A stretch of DNA of 14,825 nucleotides from Cyclobacteriaceae bacterium (GTDB lineage: Bacteria; Bacteroidota; Bacteroidia; Cytophagales; Cyclobacteriaceae), in NCBI GenBank assembly GCA_028289505.1, contig JANQPK010000396.1, positions 1 through 14,825 of the forward strand. Direction: 5' to 3'. This document shows, in pieces, positions 7,862-14,825 of the stretch (position 1 is the stretch's first letter; the number at the start of each line of letters is the position of its first letter). Made by a program: the position numbers and the translations under genes. The notes beneath the pieces are model-generated. The model searched no databases and was not told the origin of the DNA. It saw only the letters and a list, made by a program, of their open reading frames with translations.

Positions 7862-9082
7862 TTATTGATCCATTATCTCCAGCAATGTATCACATTTGAG
7901 TTGGGTTTCCATCCATTCTCTTTCTGGAATGGAATCTTCGGTTATCCCAGCACCTGCATAAAGTAATGCAGCTCTCTGCTGGATCTGCATACATCTTAAA
8001 TTCACATAGAGATGCGTGCCATTATTAATGTTTACAGGGCCCAGATACCCACTGAACAATTCTCGGTCAAAACCCTCGAATTGATTAATAAAGGCGGCAG
8101 CGGGTGCCTTTGGCATACCGCACACCGCTGAGGTTGGATGCAGTAAATCTAACATCACACTACCCAATAGTGGAAACTTTGTGTCTTCCATATCCACGGT
8201 ATAAGTGGTTTTTAAGTGGAGCAGATTACCAGCAATCACGGTTTTAGGACCAGCCTCTTCAAACTCACGCAATCTTATTTTCTTGAAACAGTTGATGATA
8301 TACCTGCTGACCAACGCCTGCTCCTCAATCTCCTTTTGCCTCCAGGCCACTTCTTGTAAAGCCATTCCCGGATGGTAGGCCTGAGTTCCGGCCACTGCTA
8401 CAGTCGTAAAGATTGTTGATCTTTCTACTTTAATAATAGTTTCTGGTGAAGCACCCATCCAGGTTCCAATTTCCGGGGTGCTCACTAGCGAAACAAAAGC
8501 CGCAGGATAGCTGCTACAGAGTTTGTCAAAAGTCTTAAGACAGCTGAAATCCTCAGTCAGGGCAATTTGACGAAGCGCAGCTGGAACCACTTTTTGAAAT
8601 TCTGCCTGCTCAATTCCACTAACTGCATTTTTTACCATTTCCAGGTATTCATCCCGGGTAGTGCTGGTTGTATTTTTTTCTTGGTGATAGTACTGGGGTT
8701 TCTGTCCGTTGTTGGATAGCTCTTTTAAAAATAGATCTAGGATGGTATCCTGATCTTTGGTTTCTAAGCCATCAAAAAGAGTTATTTGCTTCAGCTCTGT
8801 ACAGTAGTAGATATCAGATTTTATTAGTACCTCCTTTGACCGTTCGGGATTGTAAAAAGGTGCCACCAGGAAGCCAGCGCTGGCTTCTTCCAACTCCACT
8901 CTTCCAGTAGGAATTTTAGCCCTGAAGTCGATCACTAAATGTTTTTGATAACTGCCAGGTAACTTCCACAGCGCTACTGACATACGGTTTTTGCAGGCCA
9001 AACGAAACCAGCTGGAGATGATCTCATGATCGGAAAAAGGTTCCAGATCTAGGTTAGCCGTACTACTGTGACTATGGATCAT
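7862..9082 (-). CDS. menF: Isochorismate synthase
   Basis: MenF converts chorismate to isochorismate with Mg2+. The 406-residue product belongs to the chorismate-binding (anthranilate synthase I-like) family. It has the general-base lysine K164 in FQKVV and, exactly 50 residues on, E214 in GASPE, the same spacing as K190 and E240 of E. coli MenF. Further conserved blocks are AVAGT at 229-233, the WRQKEIEEQALV metal-site helix, HPTSAVCGMPK at 315-325, FDRELFSGYLGPVN at 338-351, and AGAGITEDSIPEREWMET at 376-393. The divergent N-terminal third is normal for the family. A trpE or entC role is less likely given the men context, and no siderophore genes are present. The ATG start at 9080-9082 is 5 nt after the menI stop. 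The menD start follows after 9 nt, in the same frame. Confidence 0.96.
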   Translation of the reverse strand: MIHSHSSTANLDLEPFSDHEIISSWFRLACKNRMSVALWKLPGSYQKHLVIDFRAKIPTGRVELEEASAGFLVAPFYNPERSKEVLIKSDIYYCTELKQITLFDGLETKDQDTILDLFLKELSNNGQKPQYYHQEKNTTSTTRDEYLEMVKNAVSGIEQAEFQKVVPAALRQIALTEDFSCLKTFDKLCSSYPAAFVSLVSTPEIGTWMGASPETIIKVERSTIFTTVAVAGTQAYHPGMALQEVAWRQKEIEEQALVSRYIINCFKKIRLREFEEAGPKTVIAGNLLHLKTTYTVDMEDTKFPLLGSVMLDLLHPTSAVCGMPKAPAAAFINQFEGFDRELFSGYLGPVNINNGTHLYVNLRCMQIQQRAALLYAGAGITEDSIPEREWMETQLKCDTLLEIMDQ

Positions 9083-9087
9083 TCAGT

Positions 9088-9501
9088 CTATTTTTCTTTT
9101 ACCAGTACCGTCAGTCTACTCACACAGACCAAGTTCTCATGGTCATCCACAATTTTAATGTTCCAGACTTGCACAGTATTTCCAACACGAACGGGTCTTG
9201 CAGTTCCATGTACAAAACCCTCAGAGACGCTTTTCAGGTGGTTGGCATTGATCTCTACACCAACTACTATTTTCTCTGATCCTACAGTCATTAACGCGCC
9301 TACGCTACCCAATGTTTCTGCCAAGGCCACACTGGCTCCTCCATGCAGAATCCTGAAAGGCTGTACCGTTCTGTGATCAACCGGCATTTTTGCTTTGATA
9401 TAGTCGTCGCTTAGCTCCGTAAACTCAATACCAAGGCTTTCACAAAGTGTGTTGGAATTAAATGCGTTAAGTTCCTTTAGGCTGGGTCTGCCAGTGGGCA
9501 T
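9088..9501 (-). CDS. menI: 1,4-Dihydroxy-2-naphthoyl-CoA hydrolase, hotdog-fold thioesterase
   Basis: MenI hydrolyses DHNA-CoA, the product of MenB, to DHNA, the substrate for prenylation by MenA. The protein resembles E. coli YdiI/MenI along most of its length: MPVDHRTVQPFRILHGGASV at 39-58, AETLGSVGA at 61-69, VVGVEINANH at 79-88, and QVWNIKI and SRLT near the C-terminus. Catalytic-site residues Q47, H53 and E62 line up with Q48, H54 and E63 of YdiI. I chose ATG 9499-9501, giving 137 residues (YdiI has 136). A longer reading from ATG 9549 would add 16 unmatched residues and would begin upstream of the likely promoter element at 9535-9542. It is the first gene of the men operon, 5 nt before menF. 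A general PaaI-type thioesterase role is the alternative, but sequence similarity and position both favour MenI. Confidence 0.92.
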   Translation of the reverse strand: MPTGRPSLKELNAFNSNTLCESLGIEFTELSDDYIKAKMPVDHRTVQPFRILHGGASVALAETLGSVGALMTVGSEKIVVGVEINANHLKSVSEGFVHGTARPVRVGNTVQVWNIKIVDDHENLVCVSRLTVLVKEK

Positions 9502-9512
9502 ATAATATGGTT

Positions 9513-9549
9513 TTGTACTATTTTTGCGCGGTGACAAAAATAGATACAA
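9513..9549. promoter_or_regulatory. Inverted repeat carrying opposed -7 promoter elements for menI and the histidine-phosphatase gene
   Basis: Left arm 9513-9526 and right arm 9535-9549 pair over 14 bp with a single bulged base (9544) around the 8-nt spacer CGCGGTGA. Each arm contains TATTTTTG, an exact match to the Bacteroidota -7 consensus TAnnTTTG: plus strand 9519-9526 and minus strand 9542-9535. The minus-strand element would start the men operon about 28 nt before the menI ATG at 9501. The plus-strand element would start close to the GTG at 9531, giving a leaderless or nearly leaderless mRNA. No clear -33 TTG/TTTG element is seen at the expected distance on either side. Promoter function is inferred; the symmetry is directly visible and could instead be an operator. 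Confidence 0.55.
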
Positions 9550-10169
9550 TTCTGAAAACGAAAAAGATATATTTGATCAGGCACGGGCAGACCGATTTCA
9601 ATCGCATGGGAATCGTGCAAGGACGCGGAGTAGACTCATCTTTGAATGAAGAAGGACTCCAGCAGGCGGCTAGTTTTTATGATCATTATCGGTCTGTTCC
9701 TTTTGATAAGGTTTATACTTCAAGTCTCCGACGTACCAAGGAAACGGTATCCGGATTTATCGAAGATGGGATAGATCATTGGGCACTCCCAGGTCTGGAT
9801 GAAATACACTGGGGCTCAAAAGAAGGAAAGCCTTTCGATGAAAAAGATCATCAGGAATATCAGGAAATAACCACCCAATGGAGCTTAGGTAACACCCATC
9901 TAAATATTGCTGGGGGTGAGAGTCCGGACCAGGTTCAAATTCGACAACAGGAATCACTGGATCATATCATGACCAACGCACACGAGAAAACCATATTAAT
10001 TTGCATGCATGGTCGTGCAATCCGGATTTTTCTTTGTCTTTTGCTGAAATACCCTTTAAAGCATATGAATCTGTTCCCACACCATAATACTGGTTTGTAC
10101 CAGATCACCTACACAGGGCAACAGTTTCGCCTGGATAAGGCTAACTGCATATCCCATCTGAGTTTCTAA
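9531..10169 (+). CDS. Histidine phosphatase (phosphoglycerate mutase-like) family protein
   Basis: The product has 212 residues from GTG 9531, or 220 from an in-frame ATG at 9507. It has the complete branch-one histidine-phosphatase active site: LIRHGQTDFN with phospho-accepting H18 and R17, R67 in SSLRRTKET, E91 in GLDEIHWGSKEG, and the second histidine H160 in ICMHGRAIR. The GIVQGRGVDSSLNEEG region is as in PhoE/CobC/GpmB-like phosphatases, so the protein is a soluble cytoplasmic phosphatase; its substrate cannot be assigned. The GTG start is preferred because the ATG leaves no room for a promoter between it and the menI start codon (9499-9501) and would place the TAnnTTTG element at 9519-9526 inside the coding region. 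It is divergent from the men operon and convergent with the zinc-ribbon gene, with only 6 nt between the two stops. Confidence 0.9.
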   Translation: MTKIDTILKTKKIYLIRHGQTDFNRMGIVQGRGVDSSLNEEGLQQAASFYDHYRSVPFDKVYTSSLRRTKETVSGFIEDGIDHWALPGLDEIHWGSKEGKPFDEKDHQEYQEITTQWSLGNTHLNIAGGESPDQVQIRQQESLDHIMTNAHEKTILICMHGRAIRIFLCLLLKYPLKHMNLFPHHNTGLYQITYTGQQFRLDKANCISHLSF

Positions 10170-10175
10170 AATTAG

Positions 10176-10961
10176 CTAAGATTTCTTGGCAGCTGTCTTT
10201 CTGCGGGTGGTTTTTCGCTTCGGTTTTTCCTCCACTACTACTGCTTCCACATCGGCCAGGATTCTACCGCAATGCTCACAGACGATAATTTTTTTCTTTT
10301 CCTTGATGTCGACCTGACGTTGTGGGGGAACTACATTAAAGCAACCGCCACAGGCTCCTCGCATTACTTTGACTACTGCCAGACCATTCAGGGCATTGTT
10401 GCGAATTTTGTTGTAGCCAAGTAATAGCCTGTCTTCAATACCTTTACCCGCTTTTTCCCTGGCTTTGAGCAAGGACTTTTCTTCATCTTCGCTTTCTGAA
10501 GTGATGACTTCTAGTTCTTGTTTTTTGGTTTCAAGATCCTTGGCTCGTTCATCCATCAAGGATTTTGTCTCCTCTATTTCCTCGTTTTTCGCATCAATTT
10601 TCCCACCAGCTTCCTTGATTTTCTTCTCCGATATTTGGATCTCCAGGCTCTGCAACTCCATTTCCTTGGTAATAGCATCATATTCGCGGTTGTTGCGAAC
10701 ATTCATTTGCTGCTCCTCGTATTTCTTGATCAATGCCTCACTAGCTTTAATGGCCTCCTTCCGGTTGGCTATCTCCTGGTTTAAATCGTCCAACTCCTGG
10801 TTGAACTTATCAATCCTGGTTTGGTATCCAGCCAACTCGTCTTCAAGATCCATGACCTCTTCAGGTAGAGCTCCGCGGACCTTTTTTAGGGAGTCTAGCT
10901 TGGAGTCGATTGTTTGTAGTTTTAGAAGTGCTTCGAGTTTCTGAGCTACAGTGCTTTCCAT
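10176..10961 (-). CDS. C4-type zinc-ribbon coiled-coil protein (COG1579-like)
   Basis: The product has 261 residues. Residues about 5-175 are a long, highly charged heptad-rich coiled coil (repeated E/K/L/I/Q). A four-cysteine zinc ribbon follows with C204 and C207 (CGGC) and C228 and C231 (CEHC). The last 15-20 residues are a basic KPKRKTTRRKTAAKK tail that could bind nucleic acid. This architecture matches the widespread, poorly characterised C4 zinc-ribbon family (DUF164/COG1579), for which nucleic-acid or ribosome association has been proposed but not settled. The ATG at 10959-10961 lies 4 nt after the Nif3-like gene's stop, so the two form an operon, a pairing also seen in distant bacteria. 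No signal peptide is seen; a cytoplasmic protein is expected. Confidence 0.92.
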   Translation of the reverse strand: MESTVAQKLEALLKLQTIDSKLDSLKKVRGALPEEVMDLEDELAGYQTRIDKFNQELDDLNQEIANRKEAIKASEALIKKYEEQQMNVRNNREYDAITKEMELQSLEIQISEKKIKEAGGKIDAKNEEIEETKSLMDERAKDLETKKQELEVITSESEDEEKSLLKAREKAGKGIEDRLLLGYNKIRNNALNGLAVVKVMRGACGGCFNVVPPQRQVDIKEKKKIIVCEHCGRILADVEAVVVEEKPKRKTTRRKTAAKKS

Positions 10962-10965
10962 TTAT

Positions 10966-12063
10966 TTAGAAATATCTGATAGGATTTGTGTCGGTATTCG
11001 ATAAACGAGATGCAAATGTAGGAAATTTTTTGCTTAATATTTCGCTTAAAAGCTCTTTTGTAGCTACCTCGCTTTCGTAATGACCAATGTCGACCAGTAG
11101 AATACTTTGTTCAGCTTCAAAAAAATCGTGATATTTTAAGTCAGCCGTGACCAATGCGTCACAAGAAGCTTTCTTGGCCTCTCCAATGAGAAAGCTTCCA
11201 GCACCACCGCAGATGGCTACTTTTTGTATGTTTTGGTTGCTCAAATCAGTATGACGTAAGAAAGGGATTCCCACACGGTCTTTCAGGTGTTGTAAGAACT
11301 GCTCTGGGGATTGGGGTTCTTTTAACCATCCAATCATCCCTGAGCCCACCTGCTGGTTGGTATTTTCCAGCTGCTGAAAGTAGTAGGCTACTTCTTCGTA
11401 GGGGTGAGCACTTTTCAGTGCATTCAAGACCTTGCCTTGCAAGTGACAAGGCAGTATCACTTCTATTCTATCTTCTGCGACTTTTTCTAACTTGTGGGCT
11501 TCCCCAATGTGGGGGTTGGCATGGTCATTGGGTCTGAAAGTGCCAGTGCCTGCGGTAAGAAATGCACAATCCTGATAATTCCCTATAGAACCTGCTCCCA
11601 CTTGGTGAAGTGCCCTTAATACTTCGTCCGTATTGCTACTGGGACTGAAGGTTACTAACTTCATTAGCTTTGACGACTTTGGTGACAAAACTTCGAGCTG
11701 GTCCAGACCCAGTTTTTCCCCCAGTTTGCTGTTTACTCCACCCAAAACGTTGTCGAGGTTGGTATGGATGGCGTATATGGCCACATCTTGCTTGATGGCT
11801 TTGATGATGGTTCGCTCTACATAAGTTCTGCCATTAAGCTTTCTGAGGGGTTGAAACCAAATGGGATGATGTGCAATTACCAAGTTACACCCAGAAGATA
11901 CGGCCTCCTCGATTACCTGCTCGGTACAGTCAAGGGTAATAAGGGCTCCTTTTGTTTCCCAGTTTTCGTCTCCTGTAAGAAGGCCGCAGTTATCATAAGA
12001 TTCCTGGTAACTGAGAGGAGCAAATTGCTCCAAATAGTGGGTGATATCTTTTATTTTCACCAT
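10966..12063 (-). CDS. Nif3-like dinuclear metal-centre hexameric protein, long form
   Basis: The product has 365 residues and belongs to the Nif3/YbgI/YqfO family (COG0327), often annotated 'GTP cyclohydrolase I type 2' although that activity is not established for the family. Probable metal ligands are visible: H65 and H66 (AHHP), D104 (HTNLDN, with H100 nearby), H328 and E332 (DIGHYESE). Residues about 133-235 form the PII/CutA-like insert found in the long form, with the HPYEEVAYY segment at 220-228, as in the YqfO type. A GGAGS motif lies at 286-290. The start is ATG 12061-12063. The zinc-ribbon gene follows after 4 nt. The cellular role is unknown. Confidence 0.95.
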   Translation of the reverse strand: MVKIKDITHYLEQFAPLSYQESYDNCGLLTGDENWETKGALITLDCTEQVIEEAVSSGCNLVIAHHPIWFQPLRKLNGRTYVERTIIKAIKQDVAIYAIHTNLDNVLGGVNSKLGEKLGLDQLEVLSPKSSKLMKLVTFSPSSNTDEVLRALHQVGAGSIGNYQDCAFLTAGTGTFRPNDHANPHIGEAHKLEKVAEDRIEVILPCHLQGKVLNALKSAHPYEEVAYYFQQLENTNQQVGSGMIGWLKEPQSPEQFLQHLKDRVGIPFLRHTDLSNQNIQKVAICGGAGSFLIGEAKKASCDALVTADLKYHDFFEAEQSILLVDIGHYESEVATKELLSEILSKKFPTFASRLSNTDTNPIRYF

Positions 12064-12162
12064 AATTGTGGGAATTTGCCAACGTTTTTTCGGTAGAAGG
12101 AGGTCTTTGCGCTAAGTTAACTCAATTGGAATTGTTTGCAAGTCACCACTTAATTATTCCCG
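12064..12162. promoter_or_regulatory. Divergent intergenic region between the Nif3-like gene and lpxK
   Basis: This 99-nt AT-rich gap must hold the promoters of two divergent transcription units. On the plus strand, TTTG at 12106-12109 is followed after 21 nt by ATTGTTTG (12131-12138), an imperfect match to the Bacteroidota TTTG...TAnnTTTG pair (the TA is AT). No convincing element is seen for the minus strand. No Shine-Dalgarno precedes the lpxK ATG, as is usual in Bacteroidota. An imperfect dyad CAATT-GG-AATTG lies at 12123-12134. Promoter assignment is weak. Confidence 0.35.
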
Positions 12163-13200
12163 ATGAATCCGTTGTTTAGGGTTTTACTGTTTCCTTTTGG
12201 TATGCTGTACAACCTGGTGATGAGATTTAGAAATCACTTATACGATATAGGTTACAAAAAATCCTTCCAGTTCCAGACTATGGTGGTTTCGGTAGGCAAT
12301 TTAAGCATGGGAGGTAACGGGAAGACCCCAATGGTGGAATATTTGATTCGGATGCTTCAGCCGAACTACCACCTGGCCGTGTTAAGCCGGGGTTATGGTA
12401 GGTCTTCTTCTGGGTTTAAGTTAGCAACCTCAACTCATAATACCAACGATATAGGAGATGAACCCTTACAAATATTCCGCAAGTTTTCTCCTGAAGTTAC
12501 CGTGGCAGTTGGGGAATCCAGAGCACTGGCCATACCAAATATTCTATTGGAAAAGCCAGAGGTTGATTTAATCATCTTGGACGATGCCTTTCAACACAGA
12601 GCAGTCAATCCACAGGTGAGTGTATTAGTAACCGATTATCAAAATCCTTTTTTTAAGGATTACCTGTTCCCATCTGGTATGTTAAGAGAAGCAAGGAGTA
12701 GCGTGAGCAGGGCAGATGTGGTGGTGGTAACTAAGTGTCCGGCAACCATCAGCGTAGATGATCGCAAGTACTATGAAGAAATGATTGGAGGGTACTGTGA
12801 TCTCCCGGTGTTCTTTACCACCATAGAGTATCAATCACCAAGAAGTTTTACTGACGGGAAGGTGTTATTGGATCAACCACCTGTGGTGTTATTAACCGGA
12901 ATAGCCAAAGCTGAAAGCCTAGTGGAGTACGTTGGTAATCGTTACCAGTTGTTAGATCACCTGTCATATAAGGATCACCACAATTACCAACCAAAGGATT
13001 TCGAGATAATTCGTAAAAGATTGCAAAAGTATTCCGATAACGCTCCCATCGTACTAACTACCGAAAAGGACATGGTAAGATTGATTCCCCATCAAAAGGA
13101 ATTGCAAACAATGCAGGTATACTACATCCCGATTGAATGCAAATTCGTTGAAGGTGAGCAAAGGTTTAATCACTTGATATTAAACCAAATAGAAAAGTGA
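12163..13200 (+). CDS. lpxK: Tetraacyldisaccharide 4'-kinase (lipid A biosynthesis)
   Basis: LpxK phosphorylates the 4' position of tetraacyldisaccharide 1-phosphate to make lipid IVA, at the inner face of the cytoplasmic membrane. The 345-residue product has the usual length and fold markers: an N-terminal hydrophobic/amphipathic segment (residues about 4-30) for membrane association, the P-loop GNLSMGGNGKT at 45-55, SRGYGR at 75-80, GDEP at 98-101, and the Walker-B-like DDAFQHR at 140-146. LFPSGMLREA around 165-175 and TTEKDMVRL near residue 300 are also typical. The start is the ATG at 12163. The TGA stop at 13198-13200 overlaps the GTG start of the porin-like gene by 4 nt, so both outer-membrane genes are likely co-translated. 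It indicates a Gram-negative, LPS-bearing host. Confidence 0.97.
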   Translation: MNPLFRVLLFPFGMLYNLVMRFRNHLYDIGYKKSFQFQTMVVSVGNLSMGGNGKTPMVEYLIRMLQPNYHLAVLSRGYGRSSSGFKLATSTHNTNDIGDEPLQIFRKFSPEVTVAVGESRALAIPNILLEKPEVDLIILDDAFQHRAVNPQVSVLVTDYQNPFFKDYLFPSGMLREARSSVSRADVVVVTKCPATISVDDRKYYEEMIGGYCDLPVFFTTIEYQSPRSFTDGKVLLDQPPVVLLTGIAKAESLVEYVGNRYQLLDHLSYKDHHNYQPKDFEIIRKRLQKYSDNAPIVLTTEKDMVRLIPHQKELQTMQVYYIPIECKFVEGEQRFNHLILNQIEK

Positions 13201-14825
13201 GGGTATTCATAGTGCTTATGTTTTTTATGATTTTGAAGTGGGTGCCGCTCCGGGGTCAGATTCTGGATGACTCTACCAAACAGGTATTTGGACCTGAGTC
13301 AACCTCCTACACCACAGAAGATCATATAAAATTTGATGACCCGGTGGAGTATTCAGTGGATACCTTAATTGATAACAAGCACCGGCATAGCTTTCTAAGC
13401 AAGACCAATAATACCATGCAGGATTTGGGAAACATCGGAACTGCCATGCGACCGCTTTATTATCAAGTTCCAGAAATTATCGGTAGAACCTCTGGATTCG
13501 GATCCTTTGACCATTATGCTATAGATCCGCGGGATATACGGTATTACGATACCAGATCGCCTTATTCTCGGTTGAGTGTAAACTTTGGCGGTAATGGGCG
13601 AAGTCTAGTGGATGTTTCTTTTAGTAGAAGTGATAGTACAGTATTCAATGTAGGATTTGATTTTAAGAGGATTACCTCAGACAAGCAGGTGGGAGAACTG
13701 CAGAGCAGAGGTGACCACAATGTGCTGGCTACCATCTATGATATCTACGCCAAGTGGAATCCGGGGAAGTACCTATTGCTGGTCAATTACTCACGGATGA
13801 GGCACCAGCAATTTGAGTCAGGTGGGGTCATGCCTTTACCCAGTGGATCTCTGGACAACCTGTTTCTCAGTGATAGTGCTAATGTTTGGTTGAATAGTGC
13901 CACTAGTGAAGACAAACGCAGTAATGTACACCTTTACCACCAGTTTCAAATTGATGAATTGTTTCAAGTCTATCACCAACTGGACTATAGTCCGCAGGAG
14001 ATTAAATTCGAAGACCCTAACCTCGCCAGCGATGGACCTTTTTTTGATCAGTTCCTAATTAGTGAAACGGAAACCTCCGACGCATCTTCGTTTGAAACAC
14101 TGAGAAATGAGGTAGGAATAAAAGGTAAACACCGCGGGATATTCTATAATTTTTACCTAACCCAGAGAAACATTCAGTATGTACCCAAATATTTGCCGTC
14201 AGAGGGGTTTGTTAACGAGTATTATCTTGGTAGTAATCTTCGATATGTACTGGGTAGCCAGACACTCCAATTTAATGGAGAGATCCAAGATGGCGGTAGT
14301 TATAAATTGAAAGGGAGTTTTTCCAATAGCTTCCTGGAGGCTTCATATACGCGAGTCCAATATGACCCTTCATTTTTGCACCTTGACTACTTTGGAAACC
14401 ACCGTGAATGGCATCTTAATTTTTCAAGCCCTGCAGCCGATGTGCTGGAAGGAAGACTGAAGCTAGAAACAGAGAAGTTCCAGTTCTATCCCAGAATTAC
14501 TATTACCAATGTAAATGATCATATTTATTTCAATCAGGAAAAACTCCCGGAACAAGCCTCGGGTGCGGCGCAGATCCTATCCCCGGAGATAATGCTGAAC
14601 TGGAGATTCCTGAACAGATTTGAAATTAATGCTCAAGCGATTTATGCCACTGTTACTGGTGATGCAGCAGACGTATTTAGAATACCGGAATTGCTGATCA
14701 ATACCCAAATATCATATCGCAATGACATTTTTAGTGATAACCTGGAATTTCAGCTTGGAGTGGATACCCAATATCGCTCCTCCTTCTTTGGTCACGATTA
14801 TGATCCAACTATCCAACAGTTTTTC
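13197..14825 (+). CDS. Putative porin / outer-membrane beta-barrel protein, 3' end cut by window edge
   Basis: This open frame of 543 codons runs without a stop to the right edge. It starts at GTG 13197, overlapping the lpxK stop as GTGA. That start gives a signal peptide beginning MRVFIVLMFFMILKWV with a positive R2 and likely cleavage near LRGQ at residues 18-21. The in-frame ATG at 13218 would lack a charged n-region. The mature part is rich in Tyr, Phe, Asn, Ser and Asp with alternating polar and hydrophobic stretches (for example YSRLSVNFGG and VDVSFSRSD), as expected for outer-membrane beta strands. Length, composition and position next to lpxK fit the Bacteroidota 'putative porin' family (Porin_10 type). 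No plug domain, TonB box or SusC/D feature is visible. Transport function is inferred and no substrate can be named. Confidence 0.78.
   Translation, partial: MRVFIVLMFFMILKWVPLRGQILDDSTKQVFGPESTSYTTEDHIKFDDPVEYSVDTLIDNKHRHSFLSKTNNTMQDLGNIGTAMRPLYYQVPEIIGRTSGFGSFDHYAIDPRDIRYYDTRSPYSRLSVNFGGNGRSLVDVSFSRSDSTVFNVGFDFKRITSDKQVGELQSRGDHNVLATIYDIYAKWNPGKYLLLVNYSRMRHQQFESGGVMPLPSGSLDNLFLSDSANVWLNSATSEDKRSNVHLYHQFQIDELFQVYHQLDYSPQEIKFEDPNLASDGPFFDQFLISETETSDASSFETLRNEVGIKGKHRGIFYNFYLTQRNIQYVPKYLPSEGFVNEYYLGSNLRYVLGSQTLQFNGEIQDGGSYKLKGSFSNSFLEASYTRVQYDPSFLHLDYFGNHREWHLNFSSPAADVLEGRLKLETEKFQFYPRITITNVNDHIYFNQEKLPEQASGAAQILSPEIMLNWRFLNRFEINAQAIYATVTGDAADVFRIPELLINTQISYRNDIFSDNLEFQLGVDTQYRSSFFGHDYDPTIQQFF

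Noticed and set aside
7862..9082. Anthranilate synthase (trpE) or siderophore isochorismate synthase instead of menF
   Set aside because: The menI-menF-menD-menB-menE order and the absence of trp or siderophore genes fit only menaquinone synthesis.
9502..9549. N-terminal extension of menI starting at ATG 9549
   Set aside because: The extra 16 residues have no counterpart in YdiI/MenI and would begin upstream of the likely -7 element; ATG 9501 gives the family length.
10170..10179. Palindrome TTAGCTAA between the convergent stops as a bidirectional terminator
   Set aside because: Only 8 bp with no loop; too short for a stable hairpin and without flanking T tracts of useful length.
10465..10944. 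Long plus-strand open frame of 159 codons opposite the zinc-ribbon gene
   Set aside because: It is serine-rich and has no domain; it is the expected antisense shadow of a Glu/Lys-rich coiled coil.
11764..12096. Plus-strand open frame of 110 codons opposite the start of the Nif3-like gene
   Set aside because: No recognisable motif; it lies almost wholly on the antisense of a well-conserved gene.

Overview
The window reads as chromosomal housekeeping and catabolic DNA from a Bacteroidota bacterium, probably a Cytophagales-type marine or soil organism. The evidence is the moderate GC content, a short MenE, a lipoprotein of the PVC-type CxxCH dehydrogenase family with a fused cytochrome c, a Bacteroidota-type putative porin next to lpxK, near absence of Shine-Dalgarno sequences, and TAnnTTTG promoter elements. 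Genes are packed with 4-8 nt overlaps or gaps of a few bases. No RNA gene, insertion sequence, CRISPR array or prophage part is visible, and no gap longer than about 100 bases lacks a gene.

Layout from left to right. (a) 1-4222, minus strand: a probable sugar-oxidation group consisting of a lipoprotein dehydrogenase/cytochrome c fusion, a Tat-exported sugar phosphate isomerase/epimerase-like TIM barrel and an SDR dehydrogenase cut by the window edge. (b) 4271-9501, minus strand: a menaquinone operon in the transcription order menI-menF-menD-menB-menE. (c) 9513-9549: an inverted repeat whose two arms each hold a Bacteroidota -7 promoter element, between menI and a divergent histidine-phosphatase gene (9531-10169, plus strand). 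(d) 10176-12063, minus strand: Nif3-like metalloprotein followed by a C4 zinc-ribbon coiled-coil protein. (e) 12163-14825, plus strand: lpxK overlapping a porin-like gene that runs off the right edge.

How the genes work together. MenF makes isochorismate from chorismate and MenD makes SEPHCHC from isochorismate and 2-oxoglutarate. MenE activates o-succinylbenzoate with CoA, MenB closes the ring to DHNA-CoA, and MenI releases DHNA. MenH, MenC and the prenyltransferase MenA are not in the window and must be elsewhere if the pathway is complete. The downstream cytochrome-c-bearing dehydrogenase could feed periplasmic electrons to a menaquinone-based respiratory chain, but that link is only proximity. 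LpxK and the porin-like protein both serve the outer membrane.

No clearly new defence or mobile system was found. The points most worth checking are the symmetric overlapping promoter pair, the odd TTG/mini-cistron start of the CxxCH lipoprotein, the menF and menD frames separated by a single stop codon, and the Nif3/zinc-ribbon/histidine-phosphatase neighbourhood, which recalls an arrangement known in Mycobacterium.
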